Positions 46,638 through 57,000 of a DNA stretch of 64,000 nucleotides are shown here, piece by piece. Position 1 is the stretch's first letter. Every line of letters begins with the position of its first letter. The stretch is from Serratia liquefaciens. GTDB lineage: Bacteria; Pseudomonadota; Gammaproteobacteria; Enterobacterales; Enterobacteriaceae. Both the position numbers and the translations under genes were made by a program. The stretch covers positions 2,665,019 to 2,729,018 of the forward strand of contig NZ_CP088930.1 in the NCBI RefSeq assembly GCF_027594825.1, written 5' to 3'. The notes beneath the pieces were generated by a model, which was not told where the DNA came from, did no database searches, and worked only from the letters and a program-made list of their open reading frames with translations.

Positions 46638-49600
46638 TTATTCGCCTTGCAGCAACGCCTCCAGCTCCGCAAGTATCAGCTTCGATAGACCTTTAACCGT
46701 TTGATCTTGATAGAACAAATCGACACGAATATCGATTTCGAAAATACCCGAGACAGTCGAAACAACCTGAACCGCCAACAAAGAATTGCCGCCGAGCTCA
46801 GTGAAATTGTCGTTTACACCAATCCCCGAAATACCGAGGATCGACTGCCAGACCTTAACGATTTCTTTTTCTATTTCGTTTTCCGGCGCCACATACTCCA
46901 CCGACAATGCGGGCCTGACATGGCCATCTGCTGCCGTCTCACTCACTTCTTCCTGCACAGTTTCCTCTTGCGCTGGGATTGACTCATGGATCAGTTGCCC
47001 AAGGTCGCTGGTGACAATCACCAGCTGTTCAAATTCCAGGTGAGAAAGTTGCCGCTTCAAGGCATCAAGCCCCTCGTAGAATAGAATGTCCTTGTCAGCC
47101 AGATTAACTTTTACCTCCGGTGTAGCCTCTTTATCGGCCTGTTCTACCACCTGGTTATCCTGGGTCATTTTGATCAACGTATAATTTTCCAGCGTCAATA
47201 ACGGCATACCGGTATGCGACAAGAAGACAATATCCATCGTAATAGCGCTATCTTGCGGCTGATAAGGGCGTTTCAGCTTGATATGGGCATAGCAATCCGC
47301 AGCTAGCGGCGCATGGTAGGTTATTTTGCCGTAGCTGATCGGCAGGAAGTTATCTCTGGTGATATATGTCAGGCAGCGGATCGCCGTGGCATCGATTAAG
47401 GCCGGGTGATACGGGTAACGCACGAAATCATCGAGGAACTCAGGACCCATCACCTTATGCATCAGCCATTCGTTTTCCCCACGCAAGATCCCCTGGTGAT
47501 TATCCCAGCGCGGGCTTAATGACAGGAAAATATCGCCGGTATTAGCATTGCCAAGTTCGCGATCCAGCGGTTCGTAAGGTAATTCCGTTGCGCAGCGTTC
47601 ACGAATAGCATTGATTGAAATCGGCACTGTTTCTGGCTCTGCACTGGTACGCCCCACCGTACCCAACGCATGTTCCTGCCAGCCCAGCTCCAATACTCCG
47701 CGGCTTCTCAAACTGAATTTGTAGCCATTGCTCTCCGTGGTAACCAGCAGGTTCATCATACGTGGCCAGGCGTTGTGATAAATGACCGGCTTCGTCAGCA
47801 ACAGGTTCTTAACCTGCAGCTTCTCTTGTGGCTTGAAGCGGCTCATCCATTCGTGCAACATCGAGAGTATGGTCGCCCCCACCAATGACGGTTGATGAGT
47901 CAAACGGTGTTCATCAATAACCCAATCCTTTTGCACCGCAAGATTAACCTGATAGACCTCTTGCAACCCTTCTCGGCCGACCAGGGTTAGCAGGTCGCCG
48001 ACGACCTCTTCAAATACGGCGGACCTACTATTATTCTTCTTCTCCAACAACTGTTTGTTCCAGCGCACAGCCATACCAATATCGCCCCATTTTCCCCAGT
48101 TGAGGGACACGGTACGGCCCGAACGTTGTTGGTTGCGATAGTGAGCGAAAGCATCCATGAACGCATTGCCTGAGCAGTAATCAATGCGCGCCTCATCGCC
48201 AACGATAGAAGTGATGGAGGAAAACAGAATGAAGAAATCAGGCTGTTTGTCCTTAAGCAGGTCGTCCAATATCAGGCTGCCGATCACTTTTGGATCGAGC
48301 ACAGCTGCGCAATCTTCGTCACTTTTCAGCGGGATAATTCCACCGCCGGCAATTCCTGCGGTATGGAATACACCATCAATACGAGCAAAAGTAGAGAGCA
48401 TATCCCGCATACCTGCATAATCGCAGACATCGACCTGAGCAAGATGCACGGTATTTCCTCGTTCCTCCAATCGCAGTATCCCGGCGAGCTTCTCACTCAT
48501 CGGATCGTCTACCGGATGTTGTTGCAACCAGGACTGCCATTCCTCACGGGGAGGCAACGCGGAACGGTATGTCAGAATCAAAGTGGTATTGCCAACCTCT
48601 GAAAGATAGCCGGCAACCAGCATGCCCAAGCCACCCAATCCGCCAGTAATCAGATAGACACCGCCCTCTTTCACCGCTGCAAACAGGCCTGTATCATCAT
48701 GTTTCAGTTGAACAGCCTGGTAATCTTCCTCCCAGCGGTTACCTCCACGATAGGCCACCAGATTTCCGTGTGTATCAATGTGACTTTCGGCAATCAGTTG
48801 TTGAGCGATATCTTGAGGGACGGCGTAACCAAATAAATCCACATCTACCACATGACACTGTACTTCGGGATACTCGTGATAAAATACGCGGGCAGGCCCA
48901 ATCACCAGCGCTTTTTGCGGCGAATACAGCTGTTCTTCCGTCACATTAAAAATGTTATTCGTCACGAACAGGAGATGCAGATTTTCCAACAGGTTCTCAC
49001 TCACCAATGCCTGCTGTAAGTAGAGCGGACTGTAAAAGGCATTGACCTGCAACGCACGGCGACAACCAATAAATTGTGGTTCCACGTTATCAGCGGACAA
49101 GTTCCACAGGTTGATGATGCGAGTTGGACGTAATTCTCTTCCTTTGACACTTTTTAACAAGCGTACGTAATCTTCACTTTTCGCGGGATCAATCACATAG
49201 CAGTCATTGGCCAGATCTTCCTGATAGTGGTTCCCTCGCCAAACGGCCAGCACGTTATGCCCGGCTGCAACTAATTGTTTTTGTATATGTTCAGCGATCA
49301 CCATGGCATCAACGAACAGTAACCAGCATTCTGTTGCCGAATCGGTAGACTCTCCCGCCATAAACCTGGCCGGAATGGTGCGCTTCCAGGTTGGCATGTA
49401 GAACCACTCAGCAATGTCAGCCTTTTTTCGTTTGCGGGCATTGAGGGATTTCGCATCTTGCGACGAGCCACCTTCGTGACCGTTCTGAAGCGCTGGCAAT
49501 TTGAACGCCTTACGCTCAAAGGGATAACCAGGTAACGGTAATCTGCGGCGATGTTCACCGCTGTAGAACTTGGTCCACGAAATTTCAACGCCGCTTGCCC

Positions 49601-52142
49601 ACAAATTTCCTAACGTAGTGAGCAGGTATTCACCGGTTAAATCCACCTCTTTCGCGGTAGGTAGTGAAGAGTAGATCAGCGTTCCTTCATCCGCTTTGAA
49701 ATGCTGCTTGGCGGAGGACTCCAAAGAACGACCCGGACCAACCTCCAGGAAGATATACTCCTGATGCTCTTCAGACATCAACGTTTTGAATGCATGAGAG
49801 AACAGCACTGGATTGCGCACATGTTTAACCCAATAATCACTGTCCGTAGCCAGCGCATCGGTCATCCAATCGCCACTCACCGTCGAAACGAATGGGATTT
49901 GTGGGGCGTGCAATTCAATGCCGTCAATGACTTCTTTAAAGGCAGGTAAAACCGGCTCCATCATGTATGAATGGAAGCCGTGTGAAGTATCCAGATGCTT
50001 GCAGAAGATATTGCTGTCTTCCAATTGCTGTTGGAATATTTCTACCTCATCCAACTCCCCGGCCACCACACACAGACCCGGGTAATTCACCGCTGCGATT
50101 TCCAATTTGCCGCCCTGCAATCTACTACGTAGCGACTCTTCGTCCATCAACACCGCTAACATGGCTCCTGCAGGTAATGCTTGAACCAGCTTCCCGCGTA
50201 GCGCAACCGCACGTAGCGCATCTTCCAATGAAAATACGCCGGCAATACAGGCCGCTACATATTCACCAACGCTATGACCTATCATTGCATCAGGTTTTAT
50301 GCCCCACGACATCCAAAGCTGCGCCAGGCTAAACTCCACGATAAATAACGCGGGCTGGGTAAACTGTGTTTCATGAATGCGCGATTTTCCTAAACCCTCC
50401 TCCCCCTGGAAAATAATCGATTGCAGGTTCACGCCCAAGATCGGATCCAGATAACGACAACAGTGATCCATCACTTCGCTAAACACTGGGTAAGCGGTAT
50501 ACAGTTCACGCGCCATATTGACATACTGGTTACCCTGGCCCGGGAACATGAACACTACGGGTTTACGGCTCTTACCGGTGGTTGAAATGATGGAAGAGGG
50601 TTGGCTGAGTTTCTCCAGTAACCTTTCTCTGCTGTTACCCACCAACACCGTGCTGTGTGCGAACTGCTGACGCCCCACCTGCAGGGTATAAGCAACATCC
50701 GCCAGGCTAACGTCCTTATTCTCGAACAGATAGTCATGCATGCGTTGTTTCATGGCATCCAACGCAGTTCGACTCTTGGCCGAAAAAGGCAGCATTATCA
50801 GCCCATCATGCCGATCGCTGTTCTCCCTTTGCGGCGGTGCTTCGAGAATAACGCAGGCATTGGTCCCGCCCACACCAAAAGAATTCACTAAAGCGCGGTG
50901 CGGTATTTCTGAAGTTTCCAGTTTGCTCAACTCGGTATTCATCACAAACGGGCTGGTTTCAAACTCGATATTGGGGTTTGGCGCAAGGTAATGCAGTGAT
51001 GCGGGCAGTTCCCCGGTTTCCAATGCCAAAGACGCCTTGATGAGACTGGCCATTCCGGAGGCAGCATCCGTATGCCCAATATTGGTCTTTACCGATCCGA
51101 GACGACAATACTGCGTTTTATCGGTGAATGCTTTGAACGTCTGGCTCAGTGAGGTGAATTCAATGGGGTCACCCAATGCAGTGGCGGTGCCATGCGCTTC
51201 AACAAAACTGATAGTCTCAGGATCAACTTGCGCATTGGCGAAGGCCTGTCTGGCTACCGAGATCTGGCCTTCAATACTGGGTGCGGTATAGCCCGCTTTC
51301 AGATTTCCGTCATTATTAATCGCTCCGCCTTTCAGCACCGCGTAGATATGATCGCCATCGCGCAGCGCGTCATTCAAACGTTTTAATATCACCACGCCCG
51401 CCCCACGGCTAAATACGGTCCCGTTGGCACGAGAGTCAAAGGCGTAGCAACGGCCATCAGCTGACTCCATCCCCCCTTGCATATACTGATATCCGCGTCG
51501 TTCAGGCGTATCGAGTGAAACGCCGCCGGCAACAATCAAGTCACTTTCACCATTCAACAAACTGTTGATCCCCATAACCACGGCGACCATCGCGGTAGAA
51601 CACGCGCTTTGCACATTGACGCTAGGGCCTTTCAAGTTCAGTTTGTAGGAGACGCGCGTTGTCACGTAATCCTTATCGTTATTGGTTACCACCGAGGCGC
51701 CACTGACGTATTTTTGCACCTCAGGGTGTGCATTCACTTTATTGAGGTGCCACGCGGTACCCGTACCGCCAAATACACCGACTTTTCCGGGATAGGTGGC
51801 CGGTACATAGCCGGCATCTTCAAAGGCATGCCAGCTGCACTCCAGGAAAACCCGATGCTGCGGATCCATGATCTCCGCATCGCGTGGCGTGATATCAAAG
51901 AAGTTAGCGTCAAAATACTCAGCGTTGCCCAAAATCCCTCTGCGACGAATATAATTTGGCGAGGCAATCATTTCCTCTTCAATTCCACTGGCCCGGAGTT
52001 CCTCTTCGGTAAAGGTGCTGATCGTTTCTACCCCATCCAGCAGGTTCTGCCAGAACATTACGGCATCTTCTGCACCAGGGAAACGTGCGGACATCCCCAC
52101 AATGGCGATATCCTTATCTCGGGTCGTTGCTTGATTATTCAT
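46638..52142 (-). CDS. Type I polyketide synthase, KS-AT-KR-DH-ACP
   Basis: 1834 residues, one full extension module. KS (about 11-435): Cys in VQSACSTAM (about 178), His in EAHGTA and NIGHTDA. The VQSACST form is that of KS domains that accept aminoacyl chains from an NRPS. AT: GHSVGEY (about 620) and HGFHS (about 719), the malonyl-type signature. KR: GGLGGLG (about 1163), Ser in FSSITS, Tyr in YCSGNAF (about 1320). DH-like double hotdog: His in VIDEHR (about 1405), Asp in HPALIDATA (about 1578). ACP: LGGNSL (about 1784). DH after KR reverses the usual order. There is no ER or methyltransferase. AGGTAGGA precedes ATG 52142. Confidence 0.9.
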   Translation of the reverse strand: MNNQATTRDKDIAIVGMSARFPGAEDAVMFWQNLLDGVETISTFTEEELRASGIEEEMIASPNYIRRRGILGNAEYFDANFFDITPRDAEIMDPQHRVFLECSWHAFEDAGYVPATYPGKVGVFGGTGTAWHLNKVNAHPEVQKYVSGASVVTNNDKDYVTTRVSYKLNLKGPSVNVQSACSTAMVAVVMGINSLLNGESDLIVAGGVSLDTPERRGYQYMQGGMESADGRCYAFDSRANGTVFSRGAGVVILKRLNDALRDGDHIYAVLKGGAINNDGNLKAGYTAPSIEGQISVARQAFANAQVDPETISFVEAHGTATALGDPIEFTSLSQTFKAFTDKTQYCRLGSVKTNIGHTDAASGMASLIKASLALETGELPASLHYLAPNPNIEFETSPFVMNTELSKLETSEIPHRALVNSFGVGGTNACVILEAPPQRENSDRHDGLIMLPFSAKSRTALDAMKQRMHDYLFENKDVSLADVAYTLQVGRQQFAHSTVLVGNSRERLLEKLSQPSSIISTTGKSRKPVVFMFPGQGNQYVNMARELYTAYPVFSEVMDHCCRYLDPILGVNLQSIIFQGEEGLGKSRIHETQFTQPALFIVEFSLAQLWMSWGIKPDAMIGHSVGEYVAACIAGVFSLEDALRAVALRGKLVQALPAGAMLAVLMDEESLRSRLQGGKLEIAAVNYPGLCVVAGELDEVEIFQQQLEDSNIFCKHLDTSHGFHSYMMEPVLPAFKEVIDGIELHAPQIPFVSTVSGDWMTDALATDSDYWVKHVRNPVLFSHAFKTLMSEEHQEYIFLEVGPGRSLESSAKQHFKADEGTLIYSSLPTAKEVDLTGEYLLTTLGNLWASGVEISWTKFYSGEHRRRLPLPGYPFERKAFKLPALQNGHEGGSSQDAKSLNARKRKKADIAEWFYMPTWKRTIPARFMAGESTDSATECWLLFVDAMVIAEHIQKQLVAAGHNVLAVWRGNHYQEDLANDCYVIDPAKSEDYVRLLKSVKGRELRPTRIINLWNLSADNVEPQFIGCRRALQVNAFYSPLYLQQALVSENLLENLHLLFVTNNIFNVTEEQLYSPQKALVIGPARVFYHEYPEVQCHVVDVDLFGYAVPQDIAQQLIAESHIDTHGNLVAYRGGNRWEEDYQAVQLKHDDTGLFAAVKEGGVYLITGGLGGLGMLVAGYLSEVGNTTLILTYRSALPPREEWQSWLQQHPVDDPMSEKLAGILRLEERGNTVHLAQVDVCDYAGMRDMLSTFARIDGVFHTAGIAGGGIIPLKSDEDCAAVLDPKVIGSLILDDLLKDKQPDFFILFSSITSIVGDEARIDYCSGNAFMDAFAHYRNQQRSGRTVSLNWGKWGDIGMAVRWNKQLLEKKNNSRSAVFEEVVGDLLTLVGREGLQEVYQVNLAVQKDWVIDEHRLTHQPSLVGATILSMLHEWMSRFKPQEKLQVKNLLLTKPVIYHNAWPRMMNLLVTTESNGYKFSLRSRGVLELGWQEHALGTVGRTSAEPETVPISINAIRERCATELPYEPLDRELGNANTGDIFLSLSPRWDNHQGILRGENEWLMHKVMGPEFLDDFVRYPYHPALIDATAIRCLTYITRDNFLPISYGKITYHAPLAADCYAHIKLKRPYQPQDSAITMDIVFLSHTGMPLLTLENYTLIKMTQDNQVVEQADKEATPEVKVNLADKDILFYEGLDALKRQLSHLEFEQLVIVTSDLGQLIHESIPAQEETVQEEVSETAADGHVRPALSVEYVAPENEIEKEIVKVWQSILGISGIGVNDNFTELGGNSLLAVQVVSTVSGIFEIDIRVDLFYQDQTVKGLSKLILAELEALLQGE

Positions 52143-52179
52143 CTTCCTACCTCACCATATGTAGCGTAATTGAAATGAA

Positions 52180-53979
52180 TTACTTCTTTTTACCTAATAT
52201 TTCCGCATGCTTTTCAACAATACGTTGACTCAGCATTTGTACTGTCGGGTACTGAAATAAATCCATAATTGAAACAGGTGTAGAAAATTTATCCTTTATT
52301 TCTCTATGCACTTTTGACATCAACAACGAGTTTCCTCCAGCATCAAAAAAGTTGTCCTTGGCTGAGAGATTTTTATTATTTAAAACCGACTTCCAAACCG
52401 ATATTATTTTCGCCTCTACGTCAATATTCATCTTGGCTTTAATGTCACTCATATCTTCCTCATTTTTCTGTTCATAGGAGTGGAGATTAGACTTATCTAC
52501 CTTGCCATTAGGGTGAACAGGCATTTTTCTCAAGGAAATAAACCTGGACGGCAACATGAAGAAAGGCAACGATTTTGCCAGGCAGTTTTTTAGCTCTTGG
52601 ATATTGACCGACTGCTGATGTCGAGGGACATAAAACGCAGTTAATATGGGAATATTCTTATCCGGCTGTATTTCAACAATAACGGCAGCATGGGATATCT
52701 GTGGCAATGCCTGCAGGTGCGTTTCAATCTCCGCCAATTCAATTCGATGTCCGCGTAATTTTATCTGGTCATCTATTCGGCCTATAAACGCCAGGACACT
52801 ATCATCAAGCAACTTTACCCAATCACCGGTTCGGTACATTTTATTGCCACCCGCACCGTTAAAGGGGTTATCCACAAAACGCTCATCGGTTAATGTTTCG
52901 GCATGCAGATAACCTTTGGCCAGAATATCCCCTCCTAAATAGAGTTCACCACAGCAGCCAGTCGGAACAGGCCTAAGCTGTTCATCCAACACATAGGCAC
53001 AAGCATGCGGGATCGGCCTGCCAATCGGCACCATACTTTCTCTTTCCCCAGGGCAACACGGCCAGTGACAAGCAAAAATGGTCGCTTCCGTTGGCCCATA
53101 AAGATTGTGAATCTGGCCGGAGAACTGCTGTCCCAAATCATCGACTAAACTTTGCGGCAGTGCTTCACCGCCAGAGAAGATATGCGTTAATGTGCCGCAA
53201 CTTCCCACAACCCCGGCATCAACGATAATGCGTAGTGCCGTGGGAACAAATTGAGCTACGGTAACATGATGATTCTGGATAAAATTCGCCATCAGTGAGG
53301 GATCGTATTTCATTTCCTCAGCGATAAGCGCACAACTTGCACCAGCCATTAATGGCCAAAATATTTCCCAAACCGAGACGTCAAAACTGAAGCTGGATTG
53401 GTTCAATACCACATCATTCTGACGCAGATGAAACGCGGTCTGCATCCAGTCCAGGTAGCGTACGACCGTACGGTGGCTAACCATTACGCCTTTTGGAGTA
53501 CCGGTGGAACCGGAGGTATACATGACATAGCAAAGATGATCGTCACTGACTTTCGGAAGCGTAAGCGTTACGGGGACGGTCAGATCCAGAGCGGTGATAT
53601 CCAACCATTCGCACCGCTGAGCGTTTACATTCAATACCGCTTCCGGTGCAGTATCTGTAACGACCAGTTTCGTCTTCGCATGGCCAATCATGTATGCAAG
53701 GCGTCTTGCAGGGTAATAAGGATCCAATGGTAGATAGCAAGCACCAGCTTTTAATATTCCCAATAAGCTGATGACAAGATCTACGCCTTTATTTAAATAT
53801 ACACCGACAATATCACCAGGTTGGACACCTCGATTTATTAATTGAGCCGCTAAAGCATTCGTGTACTGGTCTAGTTGCCGATAAGTAAGTTTATGTTTAT
53901 CACATCTTAACGCAATTGCATTTGGTGAGTTATTGCTTTGCCACTTAAATTTAGCATGAACAACATTCTCAGATGCCAT
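52180..53979 (-). CDS. Stand-alone NRPS A-T didomain
   Basis: 599 residues with adenylation (A3 MYTSGSTGTPKG about 152; FSFDVSVWEIFWPLMAG about 196; MYRTGDWVKL; HPNGKVDK) and a carrier domain (DAGGNSLL, about 548). There is no condensation domain, so the amino acid must be joined through the C domain at the end of the upstream protein. Hand-read specificity residues are D-V-W-Q-F-G-L-I-F: Asp235 shows an ordinary alpha-amino acid, but the rest fits no code I know well; Gln-, Ser- and Gly-type codes share parts. GAGGGG precedes the ATG. It is followed by the PKS gene after 37 bases, which should extend this residue. Confidence 0.87.
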   Translation of the reverse strand: MASENVVHAKFKWQSNNSPNAIALRCDKHKLTYRQLDQYTNALAAQLINRGVQPGDIVGVYLNKGVDLVISLLGILKAGACYLPLDPYYPARRLAYMIGHAKTKLVVTDTAPEAVLNVNAQRCEWLDITALDLTVPVTLTLPKVSDDHLCYVMYTSGSTGTPKGVMVSHRTVVRYLDWMQTAFHLRQNDVVLNQSSFSFDVSVWEIFWPLMAGASCALIAEEMKYDPSLMANFIQNHHVTVAQFVPTALRIIVDAGVVGSCGTLTHIFSGGEALPQSLVDDLGQQFSGQIHNLYGPTEATIFACHWPCCPGERESMVPIGRPIPHACAYVLDEQLRPVPTGCCGELYLGGDILAKGYLHAETLTDERFVDNPFNGAGGNKMYRTGDWVKLLDDSVLAFIGRIDDQIKLRGHRIELAEIETHLQALPQISHAAVIVEIQPDKNIPILTAFYVPRHQQSVNIQELKNCLAKSLPFFMLPSRFISLRKMPVHPNGKVDKSNLHSYEQKNEEDMSDIKAKMNIDVEAKIISVWKSVLNNKNLSAKDNFFDAGGNSLLMSKVHREIKDKFSTPVSIMDLFQYPTVQMLSQRIVEKHAEILGKKK

Positions 53980-54037
53980 GATCTGCCCCTCTAATTTTCA
54001 TTAAAATATTTCGTTTCTTATTTAAAAAAAACGGAAA

Positions 54038-57000
54038 CTATCTTGGACCAACCATTGCAGTAAGTAATTCTATGTATTTTTCTGATAATATTTCTATCTG
54101 TTCAGCACTAAAAATATTTTGGTGATAATTGAATAAAATTCGCAATCTTTCTTCATCATTGACTGATAACATCAAATCAACCCTTGCCAAAGAACTTTCA
54201 ATTGCAGAGACATGAAGTTCAATATTATCAATATTCACCGATGCCGGCATAGCGGTTAAATAGTTAAAGCATACGGGAACATAGAGTTTCTCGCTCCATC
54301 CCCTTGCACGAATATCATTACTCAAAAGCTCATAAGGCACCGCTTGATTATCTAAAATTGCATACATTCTCTTACGACATCGAGCCAATAGCACATCAAT
54401 ATTATCGTTTGAGGAAATCGGCTCATAATAAGTTACCCGATTGACAAAACACCCCAACAACTCAGTTTCTTCATAAAGCATACGGTTAGAAACCGGGACG
54501 CCAATCGGCACATGTCGATAACGCGTGCATGAGTTCAGCAACATATTAAATGCTGTCAACATGCAAACAAAAACGGTTGTTTGGCGGTTTTTAGAAAAAT
54601 TTCTAAGCCGTTGCGTCAAATCCAGGGTTAGGGTAAAGCTTCGATTTTCACCTTCCTGATCCATCTGGGGCTGGAATTGGGATGCATCGACACCGCTGTT
54701 CACGTATTCCGCAAAGGTCTTCAGCCAAAACTGCCTTTCTTGCGGATAACGCGATGGTTGAATGATTTGTTGCTGCCATTGGCGGTAGTGCTGATAGCGT
54801 TTTCCTTGGCCAAGCCTGAAGCAGCGATCGCCAGCGCGATAGGCTCGTAGATAATGAACAAATTGCCGGAAGAACGCTCCTATTGAGTCATGATCAAAAA
54901 CGGTATGATGCACCTGCACCAGCAAAACATGTTGCTCCTCTCCCAAAGCCAATAATTTGATGCAAATAAGCGGCACACGTTCAAGATCCATCTCCGGCGA
55001 ACCGACGGACGCCAACAACAGCTCGTCATTTATCTCACCGGTGACTATGACTCCTTGGGGACAGCTTTGCTGCAAAATTTGAAGCGCTGATGAGGAATAT
55101 TCCCCTTCTCGGCAAGTAATACTATCAAGGTCAAAGCGGCTGCGCAGAACCGGATTGTCCTCCAGAATCCGTTGGGTACACCATTCGAGGGCTTCATTAT
55201 TTAACGGTCCGCGCCATGTTACGCGAAATGCAATCTGATAGGCCCGGGGGTCAGGGCTAATCTGAGCCAAGGTTAAGAAGTAACGTTGCTCACTGGAAAG
55301 AGAAGCCGATTCCAGTCCAATATCCAGGGAAACAGTATCTTCATCATTAACATAGTAAGGCACAATAAATGACAGCAGATGGGGTGTGGCGTTATTAAAA
55401 AATAGGGAGTAATCGATATCACTGAATACTCTACGCCGAATCATCTGTCGGGCCTGAATGACCTGTAGCGATCCTCCCCCTAAGTCAAAGAAGTTATCAT
55501 CAGCCCCAAGCTCGCGAAACTTCAGGATATCCTGAAATATTTCAATAAGTTCCTGCTCGATTTCATTAGCGGCAGGGCGGTAAGAATAGCTCAGTTTCGG
55601 CCGAGTTGGGCAAGGTAAAGGCAGGCGTTGAAGATCCAATTTCCCATTAGGTAGTTTGGGCAATGTTTCGACGATAATAAAGTGTGACGGGATCATTGCT
55701 GCCGGTAGCTTTACACGCAAAAAGCTTCTTAATTCGTTTGTCGGAATGGCCGTGTCACGGCAGACCAAATATGCGATCAACTGCGCCGGCGCATCATTAC
55801 CTTCACAGTGTGCACGCACCAAGGCATGACGGATTCTGTTGTCTTCACGTAAGGCGATTTCAATCTCTTCCGGATTAATACGTACGCCATTGATTTTGAT
55901 TTGACGATCAATTCGCCCCAGATAAACAATGTCACCTTGCGAATCAAACTTACCTAGATCGCCGGTACGGTGGGCACGGAAGCAGATATTCTCACTTTTA
56001 TAGGTGAAAAAACGCTGCTGGGTCAGGCTATCTTGATTGATATAACCCCGAGCGATCCCTTCGCCGACAATACATATTTCACCACTGTTGCCAGGCTCAA
56101 CTGGCGTCAAACTTTCATCAACAATGATGATTTTGCTACCGCGTAATGCTTTACCCAAGGTGACAGCTTGCTGTTTCTCTAACCGGGCAAAAGAGCCATT
56201 AGCCGTCGCTTCCGTAGGGCCATAGAGATTATACAACTTGGCCTCGGGGCATTGTTCAAAGGTGAGTTCTTTTAGATCAAAAGGCACTGGCTCACCTGAA
56301 AGGAATACGATTTTTGGTAAATTAAATTGGCTGCCGACGTCGCGGTGATAACGCAACAATTCGTCCCATACCGTCGGCACGCAATAAATGGCACCTTGCG
56401 GATGTTGTTGATACCAGGACAACAATGCCTCAGGCTCCTGCAAACTATCGGCGGGCAAGATATGCAACGTGTCCCCACGAAGTAAAGGGGCATAAAGTTG
56501 AGTGACCGCTGCGGCAAAGCTCAAAGTTGATGTCAGGGGCAATACCGCCTGAGTTTCGGGCCAGAGTTCTTGATTAAACCAATTCAGATAATAACTCAGG
56601 TTACAGTGTTCTATGGCTACGCCTTTTGGTACCCCGGTAGAGCCAGAGGTATACAGCACATAAGCAAGGTCCGTTTCGCAAACGGCAGGTAGACGAATAG
56701 GAACAGCCAAATCTGGATAGCAGATATCTTCCAGCGCCAGTGTTGAAGGGAATAATTTTTCAATTCCAGATTTTTCGATGATAGAACGCGTTGTTAGCAG
56801 TAAAAAAACAGAAGCATCATCGAGGATTTTAATAATCCTCTCATTCGGCTGAAAGCGAGAAAGGGGAATGTAGGTACAACCCGCCTTCAGAATTGCTAAC
56901 AACACTACGGGCATCATCAAGCCGGGTTCTAAATAAACGGCAACTCTCCCCCGTGGGTTCATGGGATACGCCGATAACAAGTAGCCTGCTAATAAATTGG

